From: Chrysemys picta bellii
Taxonomy: Eukaryota; Chordata; Testudines; Emydidae
Direction of reading: 5' to 3'
Length of the DNA stretch: 64,000 bases
NCBI RefSeq assembly: GCF_011386835.1
Contig: NC_088801.1
Coordinates: 558,001-622,000 of the forward strand
A program made the translations under genes and the position numbers. Under the pieces are notes generated by a model. It had not been told where the DNA came from. It searched no databases and worked only from the letters and a program-made list of their open reading frames with translations. Below, in pieces: positions 20,210 to 30,979 of the stretch (position 1 is the first letter of the stretch; each line of letters opens with the position of its first letter).

Positions 20210-21240
20210 TCCTTGAGTGGCTCAGGTAAAGCACTCAGGTAGCTCAGTTGGGTGTGTGGTGCCACCTGCTGTCATGTTGGAGGATAACAGGGCGGGGGGG
20301 GGGGCGGCGGCTGGCTGACTCACCAGCAGAGCAGTGAGAGAGACCAGTTCAGCTGTATGGTTGGGGGCAAAGCAGTTCCCACAGCTCCCAGACTGCAGCC
20401 CGGGGGAGACAGCCCGTCACAACTTGTGCTCCCCACAACCTGGGGGAGTTACAGTTCCATCTACTTAGGAATGTGCTAATGTGGCACCAGTCAGCATGGG
20501 GTCAAGGTTAGTCTTACTGTGAAGGGGGCTGGATTCTGGGGGAAAGATGGAAAGTTCACTCCCACCCTGGAACCATAAACATTATTTATTAAAAAAAAAA
20601 TTGAAGTGAGAGCTGGATGCCTTTACTGAGCTGTGATTAGTGAGTTTCAAGTTTCTCATGAGCTATAGCTACTAGCTGAGACATTGTTCCGATAAGTGCC
20701 CATACATGGGACCGCCAGAGGCTGGCTTTGATTCTCTTTGAGGGGCAGGGTTTCTGCTCGGTTTACAGCCAGCTTTTTGGGAGGGAGCACTTGACAACTT
20801 GCTAGGGAGCAACAATACGAAGGTGCTGCTACATTTTAATGAGTTTCACCTTCGTAGCTGTCACCACCACCAATTGCTGAGCCCCTGGATTTACCGTCAT
20901 CGTATCTTCCAGATCCTGGTGAGAAGGAACCAGATGGGTCAGGAAGAGTGGCTTTGTGGCTGTTCCCTTGACTAGGAAGTGATCGAGAATCTATTCCTAG
21001 CCTACCACAGACACCCTGTGTCACTTTGGACACGTTGCACGGTCTCGCCTCAGTTCCCATCTGTAGGATTTTACCTGTAAAAGAACTTAAAGGAATAACA
21101 GAAATTACTAAAAGTAAAGTTTTACTTAACTGTATTGGTTTCAAGTGCTTTGAGAGAGAGAGAGAGAGATGATTATAGTGATGATTTGCAGTGGGAGTAG
21201 GCAGTGTAACTTTATGCAAACTCCAAACCACAGCTGCCCA
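20210..21240. other. Right part of LTR-like repeat, then no gene
   Basis: About 20210-20430 continues the older LTR-like repeat. The rest has no recognisable gene. A (GA)n tract lies at 21152-21169. Confidence 0.45.
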
Positions 21241-21249
21241 AAAAGCCAC

Positions 21250-21870
21250 AATCAAGAAAGGTCAGATTTGTTAAGAAAGGAACCTGGCTTAAAGTGGAAA
21301 TTAATGCCCTGTAAAATAATAGATTTTATATAAAACAAATGGAAAAGGGGGGAAATGGATAGTAATGAATATAAATCAGAAGCTAGGAATTGTAGAAAAC
21401 TGATAAGGGGAGCAAAGGGACGCAAGAAGGAATCTATGGCCAACATAGTTAAGGACAATAAGGAGGTTTTTAAAGTTTATTAGGAACAAAACGAATCCTG
21501 ACAATGGTATTGGCCCATTACTAGATGGAAATGGTAGAACTGTCAATAATAATGCAGGAAAGGCAGAAGAGTTCAATAAATATTTCTGTTCTGTAGTTGG
21601 GGAAAAAAGCAGATGTCATCACATCATATGAGGAGGAAACACTTTCCATTCCAATAGTAACTGAGGAGGATGTAAAACAGCAGCTACTAAAGTTAGGTAT
21701 TTTTAAAATCAGCAGGTCCAGACAATTTGCATTCCAGACGATTAGAAGTGCTGGCTGAAGAGCTCACTGGCGCATTTATGTTGATATTCAGTAAGTCTGG
21801 GCACACTCGGGAAGTTCCAGAGGACTGGAAGAAACCTAACGTTGTGCTAATATTTGATTTTGGGTTGTTG
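21250..21870 (+). mobile_element. LINE reverse-transcriptase fragment
   Basis: Decayed + strand LINE sequence of CR1/L3 type is readable across frames, with RRLEVLAEELTGAF and REVPEDWKKPNVV near 21740-21850. A related fragment lies at 40095-41165. It is not the same subfamily as the CR1 copies on the minus strand. Confidence 0.65.
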
Positions 21871-22019
21871 GGACACTGGCCATAAATTGAGGGTTAAATC
21901 AGCTGAAATAAGGGCTGTTGCAAACATGACACTTCTTGTTGTGATGGTGATTTGTTTCAATATGTAATTTTTTATTTGGAGTATTTGGTTAATTGTCTTG
22001 TTTTTATGACAATTTTTGA

Positions 22020-22170
22020 TGTCTGCATGTGGCACACGGACTGCCCCCACCGTCCACAGCGGCAATTCGGCGCGCTGCTTGGGGTGGCAAAAACACACGG
22101 ACTGCCGCCCCTTACAGATTGCCGCCCCAAGCACCTGCTTGGAATGCTGGTGCCTGCAGCTGGCCCTGCA
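22020..22170. mobile_element. hAT MITE fragment
   Basis: The right part contains ccgccccaagcacctgctt and ends in agctggccctgc, matching the right end of the MITE at 36632-36868. The left end is degraded. Confidence 0.6.
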
Positions 22171-22639
22171 AGCTATAAAACATAAGTGTATTTAAACACA
22201 CAGACACAATGTTTTACCTGCACACGCAGTGTGTATATGTAACCCGCAAGGGCATTTATAACAATGTAACTGCTTTCAGCTGAAGTGATGCAATATTATG
22301 CAATATACAGCGTGTGTTTTAATTTTATTGTGTGAGTTTCGTAACACTGTAACAAGGAGCTTTGCCAATGGGGTTTCCATATTTCATAATGGAATGATCA
22401 TTATATTAACCTGTATAACCAATAACCATGATCCAAGGTGTAACTGCTAAAATGAACAGTCTCATTCATCCCAGTGAGGGGTTAACTCAGCCCCGGTCAT
22501 GATTATTTCATTGTCAACAATTTAATTTCTCAGGAAACCAGCTGAGAAAGGAGCGGGACGGTCACAGGTCGGTGCCGTCTACTGTGAGTGGAGTCTCATT
22601 TCAGTGCCACAAGCATCTGGGAGATCCCACTACTTAGTC

Positions 22640-22730
22640 TCCACCCCATGAAAACATAGGAATGTAGGACTGGAAGGGCCCCCGGGTCACTGAGTCCAGT
22701 CCCTGCTATCACCGGCGACCCAGGCATAGG
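22640..22730 (-). mobile_element. CR1 3' tail fragment
   Basis: Diverged CR1 tail (ggaatgtaggactggaaggg and following agtccagtccctgc). Confidence 0.65.
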
Positions 22731-23520
22731 ATCCCATTCATAAACTCCTCAAGAGTCAAGTGTGAGGAGCCCAACAGAGCCCAGGGCCATATTCGAGCCC
22801 CCGAAGGGGAGCCAAGCTCAACGGCCCTGTGGAGCTGGGAGCTGCTCGATCATTTCTGAACAGCTGCAGCGTCTGTGAGCCAACGCCTCACTCTGTGGAC
22901 TCCCACGAAAGGAGTTGGTGTTGTGGGAGGGCCAAGGGAGAGGGGACTCGGTCAGGGTCTAGAAGCCCCCACACGGGAAGGAGATTTCTGAGCGTAGCCG
23001 GCTCTTTAAGAGTAAAAGGCAGAACAAGAGCCAGTGTCTGGAAGCTGAAGGTGGATACAGTCAGACTAGGAACCAGGTGTAAATATTTAACAATAACGCT
23101 CACCTGCCACTGGAACCGTTGGCCTAAAAGTGGGGGGGGCTACAAGTGCCCAAACCGGGGCCCCACCTCCCACCCTGCTCCCCAAGGCACCTCCCCCACA
23201 CTGCCCCTTCTCCCTGAGCCTTGCCTTTGTGCCACTCCTATCCCCCAAAGCACCCCTCCCCCAAGCCTCTGCCCCACCCCTTCCCCCCAAGGCCCCGCCC
23301 TCACGCTACCCATTCCCTGAAAGGTCCCGCCCCCACAGCACCCCTTCTCAGCAAGCCCTCGCTCCTGCACCGTCCCCCACCCCCAAGACCCTGCCCCCCA
23401 ATCAATCCCCCCTATGCCCTCCCCCCCCCCCCCCGTCGCTCGTGTTTACAGCTGGTAAGAAGTGGGAGAGCGTAGCCATGGCCTGCTGGTCCCCCCCGTT
23501 CCGGTGCCCCTGATGTAGGG
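22731..23520. other. No gene; C-rich low-complexity tract
   Basis: From about 23130 to 23450 the + strand is dominated by irregular cccc/gccc repeats, giving long proline-rich frames with no domain. Nothing else was recognised. Confidence 0.5.
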
Positions 23521-23712
23521 ACATGGTGGATTCTCCATCACGTGAAGTCTTTAAATCCGCCCTGGACGCCTTTCCTGGAAGCTCTGCTCTAGCCCAACCA
23601 GCTGTTACTGGGCTCGATGCAGAAGTTACCGAGTCAGTCTCTGGCCGGAGTTATACAGGTCAGACTGGACAGGCAGAGGGGTCACTTGAGGCCTTAAATC
23701 TAATCTGTGTGT
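23521..23712 (+). mobile_element. CR1-like 3' end fragment, + strand
   Basis: The phrase ggtggattctccatcacgtg and the following gaagtctttaaatc are the 3' region of CR1-type LINEs read in the sense direction. It ends near ggtcagactgga. A similar fragment lies at 27255-27625. Confidence 0.65.
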
Positions 23713-24465
23713 AACCCGTCTGCCAGGTGGAGCCAGCAGCACCCAGGGCCGGGTTCAGAGGTTCTAGGGGTTCCTTTCCATCGATACAACACAGAACCGG
23801 CTCGAGCCCCCACCCAGTGACCTGGGAAATTTACACACTACCCCCGGGCGCCTCTGAGGCACAAAACTTCCCCTCTAGCAAGCACAGAGTCTGAGCGTAG
23901 AAAATAAACTTTAATTAAAGGAGAGAAGACACACCGCAAACAGGGCTCAAACATAAACCATGAGTAAAAGACCCACCCCCACATAGGTTGGGCAGTGTCC
24001 TTTTCCCCTCAGGTTAAGTCCAGCTACCCAAAAGTCCCTTTCACATGCCTGACCCTTCTCTGCCCCTCACTCACAGTCGCTGTCCTTGGTCAGTGCAGAC
24101 CCAGAGTTCAGAGGGGCATCTGCAGAGTTCAAACCCCCCCCCCCAACCGACTGGGGTAAAGAGGAACCTTACTCGCTCCGCTGCTCAGGCAATCACTCAC
24201 TGCCCTCTGCCAGCCACCCTCCCAGCGTGCCCCTCTGCCACTCGTTCACCAGCTGACTGTCAGTCACCGTCTGCTGCCTCTCTGCAGAGACCACTGCACA
24301 GCTCCTAGTAACGTTCAGCTCTTTGCAGGCTGGGCAGACACACAGTCCTACCACAACTGAGTCCAGCTCTGATTGGGCATTGAACATAACAAAGAAGCTC
24401 CTAACAAAGCCTATCAAGCCCTACTCTTTGAGCAGGGGGCGGGGGTTCCTTGAGGGCTTAGCAGC
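23713..24465 (-). mobile_element. LTR family B, partial copy
   Basis: Aligned by eye with 44320-44990 (ccggctcgagcccccaccca, cttcccctct.gcaagcacag and many more blocks), in the same orientation. The best-defined member at 44289-45475 starts and ends like an LTR on the minus strand. Only the 3' part in element orientation is present here. Confidence 0.55.
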
Positions 24466-24765
24466 CTCCTGACTAGGGATACCTGACATTTGAGCCCCTG
24501 GTTTAATTTAATTTGGTTCAATTTAGGATTGAATAAGGACTGGGAAAGGCTGAGCCATTACAAACATTGAATCTATCTCCCCTTGTAAGTATTCTCACAC
24601 TTCTTATCAACCTGTCTGTACTGGGCTAGCTTGATTATCACTTCAAAAAGGTTTTTTCCTCTTACTTAATAGGCCTCTCAGAGTTGGTAAGACAACTCCC
24701 ACCTGTTCATGCTCTCTGTATGTGTGTGTATATACCTCCTCAATATATGTTCCATTCTATGCATC
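24466..24765. other. Intergenic, nothing recognised
   Basis: No open frame of note and no repeat boundary identified. Confidence 0.4.
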
Positions 24766-24838
24766 TGAAGAAGTGGGTTGTAGCCCACAAAAGCTTCTAA
24801 TAAATTTGTTAGTCTCTAAGGTGCCACAAGTACTCCTG
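24766..24838 (+). mobile_element. Half-copy of palindromic short retroposon
   Basis: The sequence gcatctgaagaagtgggttg with the following aaagcttctaataaatttg, gttagtctctaaggtgccac and agtactcctgtt is one arm of a dispersed fold-back family with at least six other members here (25145, 28041, 39956, 42197, 54083, 58832). Confidence 0.75.
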
Positions 24839-25144
24839 TTGGTTTAATGAGGTTCTTTCCACTGACGGTGGCCGCCTCATTTGGGACAGGTTAAGGACTA
24901 TCCTGCTTTCCTGTATTCCTACAATAATTACAACATTGGTAACTGTATTTCCCTACCCTGCATTCAGTACTAAAGGTGATTTCTACCAACACCAGCCTAA
25001 GTTGATCACTGACACCGCTGTATGTGCTGAATATGTAAACCGAGCAGGAGCAAACTATTTACATAAACACACCCATCGTCTCTTCCCCTCCCAGCCAGCT
25101 GTCAGGGAAGCATTCGTTCAGACCCGGCTTACACATGAACTACT

Positions 25145-25346
25145 AAAAAGCAACAGAGGGTCCTGTGGCACCTTTAAGACTAACAGATGTATTGGAGCAT
25201 AAGCACTTTTTTGGATGCATCACCCGAAGTGGGCATTTCCCCATGAAAGCTTATGCTCCAATACGTCTGTTAGTCTTAAAGGTGCCACAAGACTCTGTTG
25301 CTTTTTACAGATCCAGACTAACACGGCTCCCCCTTTGATACTTGAC
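25145..25346. mobile_element. Two-armed palindromic short retroposon
   Basis: Left arm 25145-25204 (aaaaagcaacagagggtcct onward to gagcataagc) is the reverse complement of right arm 25249-25305 with few mismatches. A short spacer lies between them. The transcript could form a hairpin with a stem of roughly 60 bp. The right arm continues into the agactaacacggct tail. This is the only complete two-armed member seen in the window. Confidence 0.8.
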
Positions 25347-25351
25347 ACATG

Positions 25352-26543
25352 TGTGACGGGTTGGATCACAGAAACCCCCTTGGGAGCTGCCACCCGATGT
25401 GCAAAGACTACCCCTGCTTCTGCTTTCCCTGCCAGCTCAGGACTCCAGCACCCTGTCTTGCTGAACACAGATCCAGGGTCTGAATCACTTGTCCCAAAGC
25501 TGCAAGTTTACCCGAAAACAGCTCACAGTAGCGCGCTTGTCTTTAGCACTCAGATGCCCAACTCCCAATGGGGTCTAAACCCAGATAAATCCGTTTTACC
25601 CTGCATAAAGCTTATGCAGGGCAAACTCATAAATTGTTCACCCTCTATAACACTGATAGAGAGATATGCACAGTTGTTTGCTCCCTCAGGTATTAATACA
25701 TACTCTGAGTAAATTACTAAATAAAAAGTGATTTTATTAAATACAGACAGTAGGATTTAAGCGGTTCAAAGTAGTAACAGACAGAACAAAGTAAGTCACC
25801 AAGCAAAATAAAATAAAATGCGCAGATCTATGCCTAATCAAACTGAATACAGATAATTTCCTCACCAGTTCCAGAGTGCTCCCTTTTACAGGCTAATCTC
25901 CTTTTAGCCTGGGTCCAGCAATCACTCACACCCCCTGTAGTTACTGTCCTTTGTTTCAGTCTCCTTCAAGTATCCTGGGGGGCGGGGGTGGAGAGGCTCC
26001 TTCTTTAGTCAGCTGAAGACAAAATGGAGGGATCTCCCACAGGTTTAAATAGACTCTGTCTTGTGGGTGGAGACTCCCCCCTCCTCTCTCCTATGCAAAG
26101 TCCAGCTCCAAGATGGAGTTCTGGGGTCACCTGGGCAAGTCACGTGTCCCTTCATGACTCAGTCTTTGCAGGCCGACGCCATTGTCCACATGGTATCTTG
26201 CATGTCTCCAGGAAGACTTCTCATGTGGATTGGAGCATTCCAAGATGCATTGTTCCCTAAGTGTCTCCTGATCAGGTACTTAACCTGGCGAATTCCTTCC
26301 TAAAGAAGCTGACCAAATACCTCACAGACCTTACTTAGAAACCAAGCCAGCATACAGCCCAAATTCTTAACCTCGAGTAGAAAATGATATATGTGTACAA
26401 ATAGGATGAATAGATATAGTAGACCATAACCTTTAGGGAGATATGTTACATGGCACAGGCAGCACAAAACATATTCCAGCTATGTCATACATACATTTAT
26501 AAGCACCCCCTCCCCATAAAACCTTATGGGGTACACTGTCACA
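25352..26543 (-). mobile_element. Solo LTR, 1.2 kb, with TSD
   Basis: It begins tgtgacgggt and ends actgtcaca on the + strand. It is flanked by acatg on both sides (25347-25351 and 26544-26548), so ends and insertion are well supported. In element orientation it starts TGTGACAGTGTACCCCATAAG. A relative in the other orientation starts at 50925. No internal coding sequence is present, consistent with a solo LTR of an endogenous retrovirus-like element. Confidence 0.88.
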
Positions 26544-26548
26544 ACATG

Positions 26549-27254
26549 AACTACTGTTACAATGTGGGGCGCTAGCACAGTAAGACATAAGAAGATGACA
26601 GTCCTCGCCCAAAGAGCTCATGGTCCAGTGTAAGCGATGCTACATGCTCAGCTCAACAAATGGTTACAAATGATCAATTCGCTTTGGCTGTGGGATCTGA
26701 GTGAAGGGACCCAAAGGACTGGATGGAGCCTGTTCTAGCTTAGAGAAGGTGGCAGGCTGCCGCTAGCTCACCCCCAGCCCAGCTCTCTGCAATCAGGAAC
26801 GCCGTTAGCCGGGAGACAGAGGGATTCCTGGGAACGGATTTAAATTTACCTGAGACTGGGAGCTCCCTGGGGCAGCGACTGTTTCCTCATTGGTTTGAAT
26901 TGTGCCAGCCCTTTGAAATAGTAATTCCTCAGCAACTCCCACAACTGTTCTCGGGCCTAACTGACCAGGTAACTGGAGATTGGAATTAGCTTTTCTGTCC
27001 CTACTTCAATTCTGAGATAATTTGAGCAGATCAAAGCTCACGAACGGCTAGAGCCAAGATGGAGGTTGGGATGTTCAAAGGCACCGCAGGGAGCCAGGCC
27101 CCCAAATCCCACGGAAGCCAGACAAATCCCAGCTAGAATTAGGCGAGAGTTGTGACCAGGGCGGGTCGTTACCCATTGGCACAGACTCCCCAGGGAACCG
27201 GGGGCTCCTCCATCTCCCAAGGGCGGCGGATCCAGCCTGGGGCCCTTCTGGCAG
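26549..27254. other. No recognisable gene
   Basis: Only short unsupported frames on the minus strand (27038-27287). No repeat family was assigned. Confidence 0.4.
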
Positions 27255-27625
27255 ATGCTTTAGCTGAACACAAGTTATTGGGCTCAATACAGGGCGACTG
27301 GCAGGGCCGGCTCAACCCATTAGGTGACCTAGGCGGTCGCCTAGGGCGCTAACATTTGGGGGGCAGCGACCGCGGCAGCCGGAGCTTCGGCTGCCCCGGT
27401 CATCGGCAGTATTTCGGGGGCAGGACCTTCCGCTGCCTCTGTCGGGGGCGGGACCTTCCGCTGCCTCTGCCGGGGGCGGCATTTCGGGGGCGGGACCTTC
27501 CGCTGCCTAGGGCGGCTGGCAGCACTCCTGGCGACTGGTGAAATTCTCTGGCCCAGGCCAGACAGCAGGTCAGACCAGATGGTCTAATGGTCCCGTCTGG
27601 CCTTAGAACCTCTGAATGTGCCACC
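27255..27625 (+). mobile_element. CR1-like 3' fragment split by a MITE
   Basis: The sense-strand LINE tail (ttattgggctcaatacaggg, then gaaattctctggcccaggcc and agaccagatggtc) is interrupted by the hAT MITE at 27302-27530. Confidence 0.65.
27302..27530. mobile_element. hAT MITE with internal tandem repeat
   Basis: Terminal cagggccggctc is paired with an end in agcactcctg. The exact 8-bp target duplication gcgactgg is at 27294-27301 and 27531-27538. The interior repeats a unit of about 31 bp (gggcgggaccttccgctgcc...) roughly three times. Its left end (acctaggcggtcgcctaggg) matches the complement of the MITEs at 11072 and 56447. Confidence 0.9.
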
Positions 27626-28040
27626 TAACGTCCTTAGGCCCCTACACCCTAAGGACCCTGGGACAAGCTGCTCCCGGGCCATAGAGCTCTGCTTTCTAGG
27701 GCAGCGATTTTCTCAACGGCTGCTAAAGGCCATAACGAACCTGCCGGGCGGGGGGAGGGGGAGCGAGAGAGATGTAAATCAGACTGATTTTTAAGGGCCG
27801 ATATCCGATGACCTACCAAGGACACTGCTCTACCAGCCCCTCCCCAGAAAGAGGAGAATCCGCTGTCCGTGGCAGTGCTTAATCTTGGTAGTTCATGGAG
27901 AAGGGAAGAGGACAGGAAAGTCTCTTGTCCCTCAGCCCAGCAGGCCTTTCGGGCCTGGGCACATGACTCTGGCTTGATCCAGACCTGGGATCCGGGTGAT
28001 TTTCAGTCACTGGCTTTGCAGGAGGATGTTCACATTTGTT
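27626..28040. other. No recognisable gene
   Basis: One + strand frame at 27869-28105 runs into the retroposon at 28041 and has no domain. Confidence 0.4.
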
Positions 28041-28168
28041 GCATCCGAAGAAGTGAGGTTTTTACTCACGAAAGCTTATGCCCAAATAAATCTGTTAGTC
28101 TTTAAGGTGCCACTAGACTCCTTGTTGTTTTTGTCGATACAGACTAACACGGCTACCCTCTGATACTT
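28041..28168 (+). mobile_element. Palindromic-family short retroposon, one arm
   Basis: Reads gcatccgaagaagtgaggtt, acgaaagcttatgccc, gttagtctttaaggtgccac and agactaacacggctaccctc in order. Confidence 0.8.
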
Positions 28169-28519
28169 CATAAACACAGTGATAGATTTAGTGGGTGCCC
28201 CTCCCATCCCCCCAGGGCCCAGCTAATCCCCACTGATGAGCCTACAGGAACAATGGGGTGACCTACGATAGCCCGGCTCCCCGCAGGGCCAGGCCTTGTG
28301 CCCTCAGGCACCCACATGCAAGGGCTCTTGTACTTGTGGCCCAGATGCAAGACACAGGTAAGCAGTTTCCATGGGCGGGGTGAGAGCTGGCCAGGTAGGA
28401 CCCCACCTCCCCCTCCGACTGAACACTGTGGGAGAGGGAGAACCCTGGGCTGGATGGACCCAGCTACTCCACCCACTCCTGGGAACCCCTTGGGCACCAG
28501 AAATCCCCAGCACTTGCTG

Positions 28520-28693
28520 CTAGGGGCAGGCCCAGTCGCCCAGGGAAAAACGGCTCAGAGCAGGAGCAGGGCTCAGCGCAGCCATGGCTGACGTCAGCAG
28601 AACAAGGCAGGCAGAGAACAGGACCAGCATCTCCTCCTGCATCAGCCGTGCCAACATGAGAGCCAGCAGCCGAGTGGCTTTCGAACCGTTCAT
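28520..28693 (-). CDS. Short ORF with signal-anchor-like segment, uncertain
   Basis: A 57-codon minus-strand frame starts MNGSKATRLLALML and contains a strongly apolar segment (LVLFSACLVLLTSAMAAL) ending in Ala residues, like a signal peptide or membrane anchor. I saw no convincing splice donor, partner exon or homologue. Chance hydrophobicity in GC-rich DNA is a real alternative. Confidence 0.15.
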   Translation of the reverse strand: MNGSKATRLLALMLARLMQEEMLVLFSACLVLLTSAMAALSPAPALSRFSLGDWACP

Positions 28694-28888
28694 CGCTGTG
28701 GAGGGACGAGCACTGGGACGGGGGAAGAGCAGAGGGTTTCCCGTCAGTCACATTTGATTCCAATACTGCAGGGAGGGGGTGGGGCCAGGTGAGCGATACA
28801 GAACAGGTATGAAAGTGAAGGGCTGGATGGGGACAGACTAGGGGCATGCAGGCCAAGGTAAGAACAAACAGAAATGGGGATGCTCTAG

Positions 28889-29100
28889 TCCAGGGGTTCT
28901 CAAACTTCATTGCACCGCGACCCCCTTCTGCCAACAAACATTGCGACGTGACCTCCGGACAGAGGACTGAAGCCCGAGCCTGCCTGTGCCCCACCAGCTC
29001 AGGCGGGGAGGCCAAAGCTAAAGCCCTTGGGCTTTGGCCCTGGGTGGTGAGGCTCACGCTTTGGGCGGTGGGGCTCGGACTTCAGCTTCGGCCCTTTTGC
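28889..29100. mobile_element. hAT-like MITE fragment (ggggttctcaaac family)
   Basis: It starts ccaggggttctcaaacttca and continues with the gaccccc...ccaaagc...gggctttgg pattern known from short hAT elements in amniotes. The right end is not resolved. Confidence 0.6.
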
Positions 29101-29453
29101 CAAGAAGGAACCATCTTCAGGATGATCTGTTGGAGATGACGTGCTATGGAAGAAGAATGCCCATTGCGTGGAATGAGATGCGGTCTGTGCACTATAGTGT
29201 CACACACACACACACTTGTACTTTTATATATAAATACGTGAGCAACACGATTTCCACACCAGACTTGTCCCCGTATTTGTAAGTACTGAAGTGTAAGTGC
29301 CAAGGGCACCGTTCCACGAGTCCTGTCTGTCGCTCACGGCAGGGCTGGCACTGAGGACATGTTCCAGCCCCCAGTCGCCCCCAGGCCACTCCTCCCAGCA
29401 GGGGCACGGATGCAGTTTACTCAGGGTAGCAGCAGCGACGCCCCAGTCCCAAC
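29101..29453. other. Intergenic with small CA/TA microsatellite
   Basis: A short (ac)n stretch near 29200-29215 is followed by ttatatataa. No gene. Confidence 0.4.
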
Positions 29454-29458
29454 CCACC

Positions 29459-30221
29459 TGTAACACCTGCAGACTCACCACCGCGGCGCCTCCTGCTGGC
29501 TGCTCCAGGAATTAGCTCTGTCCAGCCATGGAGCCACCCCTGCAGGTGGCGTCTCACCCATTGCTCTGCGGTGCTGTCTGGGACCCATGTTGTTCCCTGA
29601 CTTGCGGCCTCCTCTTCTGGACAGAGCCCTCCGGCTGTGCCCCGCTCAGTTCTCCCCCTTCCGGGGGCATCCGCAGTCCTCAGTCTGGCCCTGCCCTCGT
29701 GGCCAACTGCAGCCCCAGAGTCTAGCCCCCGGCCTCAGGGCCAGCCCCAGTCTGCATCGGACCAGGCTCCTCCACAGCCAGGGGCAGTGTAAGGGGGGGA
29801 CCCAGGCCCATCCACTACGCTGGGTCCCGGCCCAGGGACCCTCTGGCAGCAGCCATGTCCTGCCCTGCTTCTCTCCCCTCTACTGCTCGCGCTCCCTGGG
29901 CCACTTCCCCTGGGACTTCCTCGGCCCTTCCTTCCAGGGGCCTCAGCCCGGCAGGGACCAGGCTGGAGCTTTCCCTCCGCTCCCCTGAGCCTGCCCAGCG
30001 CTGCTCTATCTCAGGGGCTATCCCTGGGGGCCAGTCCCCCTCCTCCCTTGCTTGTCAGGGAGAGACTGCTCTTGCCTCTGCTTTGCAGCCTTTATATAGG
30101 GCCCAGCCTGGCCCTGATTGGCTGCCTTTCTTCCCTTCTCTGATTGGCCGGGTTCTGCGCAGGCTCCCTCCAGCCTGCTTTAACCCCTTCTCTGCCAAAG
30201 TGGAGCAACTGCCCCACTACA
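29459..30221 (-). mobile_element. Probable solo LTR with TATA and CCAAT-type boxes
   Basis: Ends tgtaacac and ccactaca on the + strand give TGTAGTGGGG...GTGTTACA in element orientation. The flanking 5-mers are ccacc (29454-29458) and ccatc (30222-30226), one mismatch. In element orientation CCAAT boxes (complement attggc at about 30117 and 30143) stand upstream of a TATA element (complement of tttatatag at about 30091), as in a retroviral U3. The long Pro/Ser-rich + strand frames here are by-products. Confidence 0.55.
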
Positions 30222-30934
30222 CCATCTCGCCGTAGCCAAGAGAGAAGAATGTTGCTCTTTAAATAGCCGCGCTGAACCAATCAATGAAATTAATGTTTTT
30301 TTTTTTAAATGAGTGGGATGGCCAATCATGTGCCTCTGCTCACTTTTTAAAGGAATCATTGCAGCCCATTGGCAGAGGCGAGGGTGGGGTTAGAGAGTGG
30401 CAAAGGGGTGGGGGGTGTCAGTCAGTCATCCTGGGTGGGGGCAGGGCACGATCGAAGCACACACACAAAAGTGCCCAGAGGAAGAGCAGCCCATTAGCAT
30501 TAAGCACAAAAACCTGCAACTTGGCTAAAAATAACCTAACAAGGCTTCAGAAATGTACGTTCCCGTTGGCTTTGTGCCCTCAGGGAGCTGCCGTGTCTGT
30601 GAGCCCAGTTCTCAGCACAGACACCCCTCACCTCCTTGTTCTCCCGACCCAGCCTTGCCGTGTTCACACCACAGCTGCCCCTGCCGCTCGGTGTTCGTCA
30701 CTGGTCAGCGGGTGCCCATTGTCTCTGCAGGGTCTCAGCTCCTCACAGCCAGCGCTCCAGTGTCTCCCCGGCCTGCAGACGCTGGTGTGAGCCAGGCCAG
30801 GCCCCGAAGCTCTGTGCCGTCAGTGCCACCCCCAACCCCGCCAGCTGGGCAGGAAACAGCAGCAGCCTGAGCGGGAGCTGGGCGCAGGGCGAGCCAGGCC
30901 CCGATCCCTGCCCCGGGCTGGCCCATCCGGCGCC

Positions 30935-30979
30935 ATGTTGCTGATGTACGCACTGCACTGGCTCTCGCTGCTCGTCCAG
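30935..30979 (+). CDS. Possible signal-peptide first exon, uncertain
   Basis: An ATG in a good context (gcgccATGt), after GC-rich sequence, begins a 15-codon apolar run (MLLMYALHWLSLLVQ) that ends exactly at CAG/GTGGGG, a good splice donor in phase 0. This is what an exon coding for a secretory leader looks like. No downstream exon was recognised, and the pattern can arise by chance. Confidence 0.2.

Noticed and set aside
23130..23513. Proline-rich open frames as a gene
   Set aside because: They come from a C-rich low-complexity tract, with overlapping frames open on both strands and no domain.
29528..30235. Overlapping Ser/Pro-rich + strand frames as a host gene
   Set aside because: The region has LTR-like ends, near-matching 5-mers, and CCAAT/TATA-type boxes in the opposite orientation. 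It is better explained as a solo LTR.
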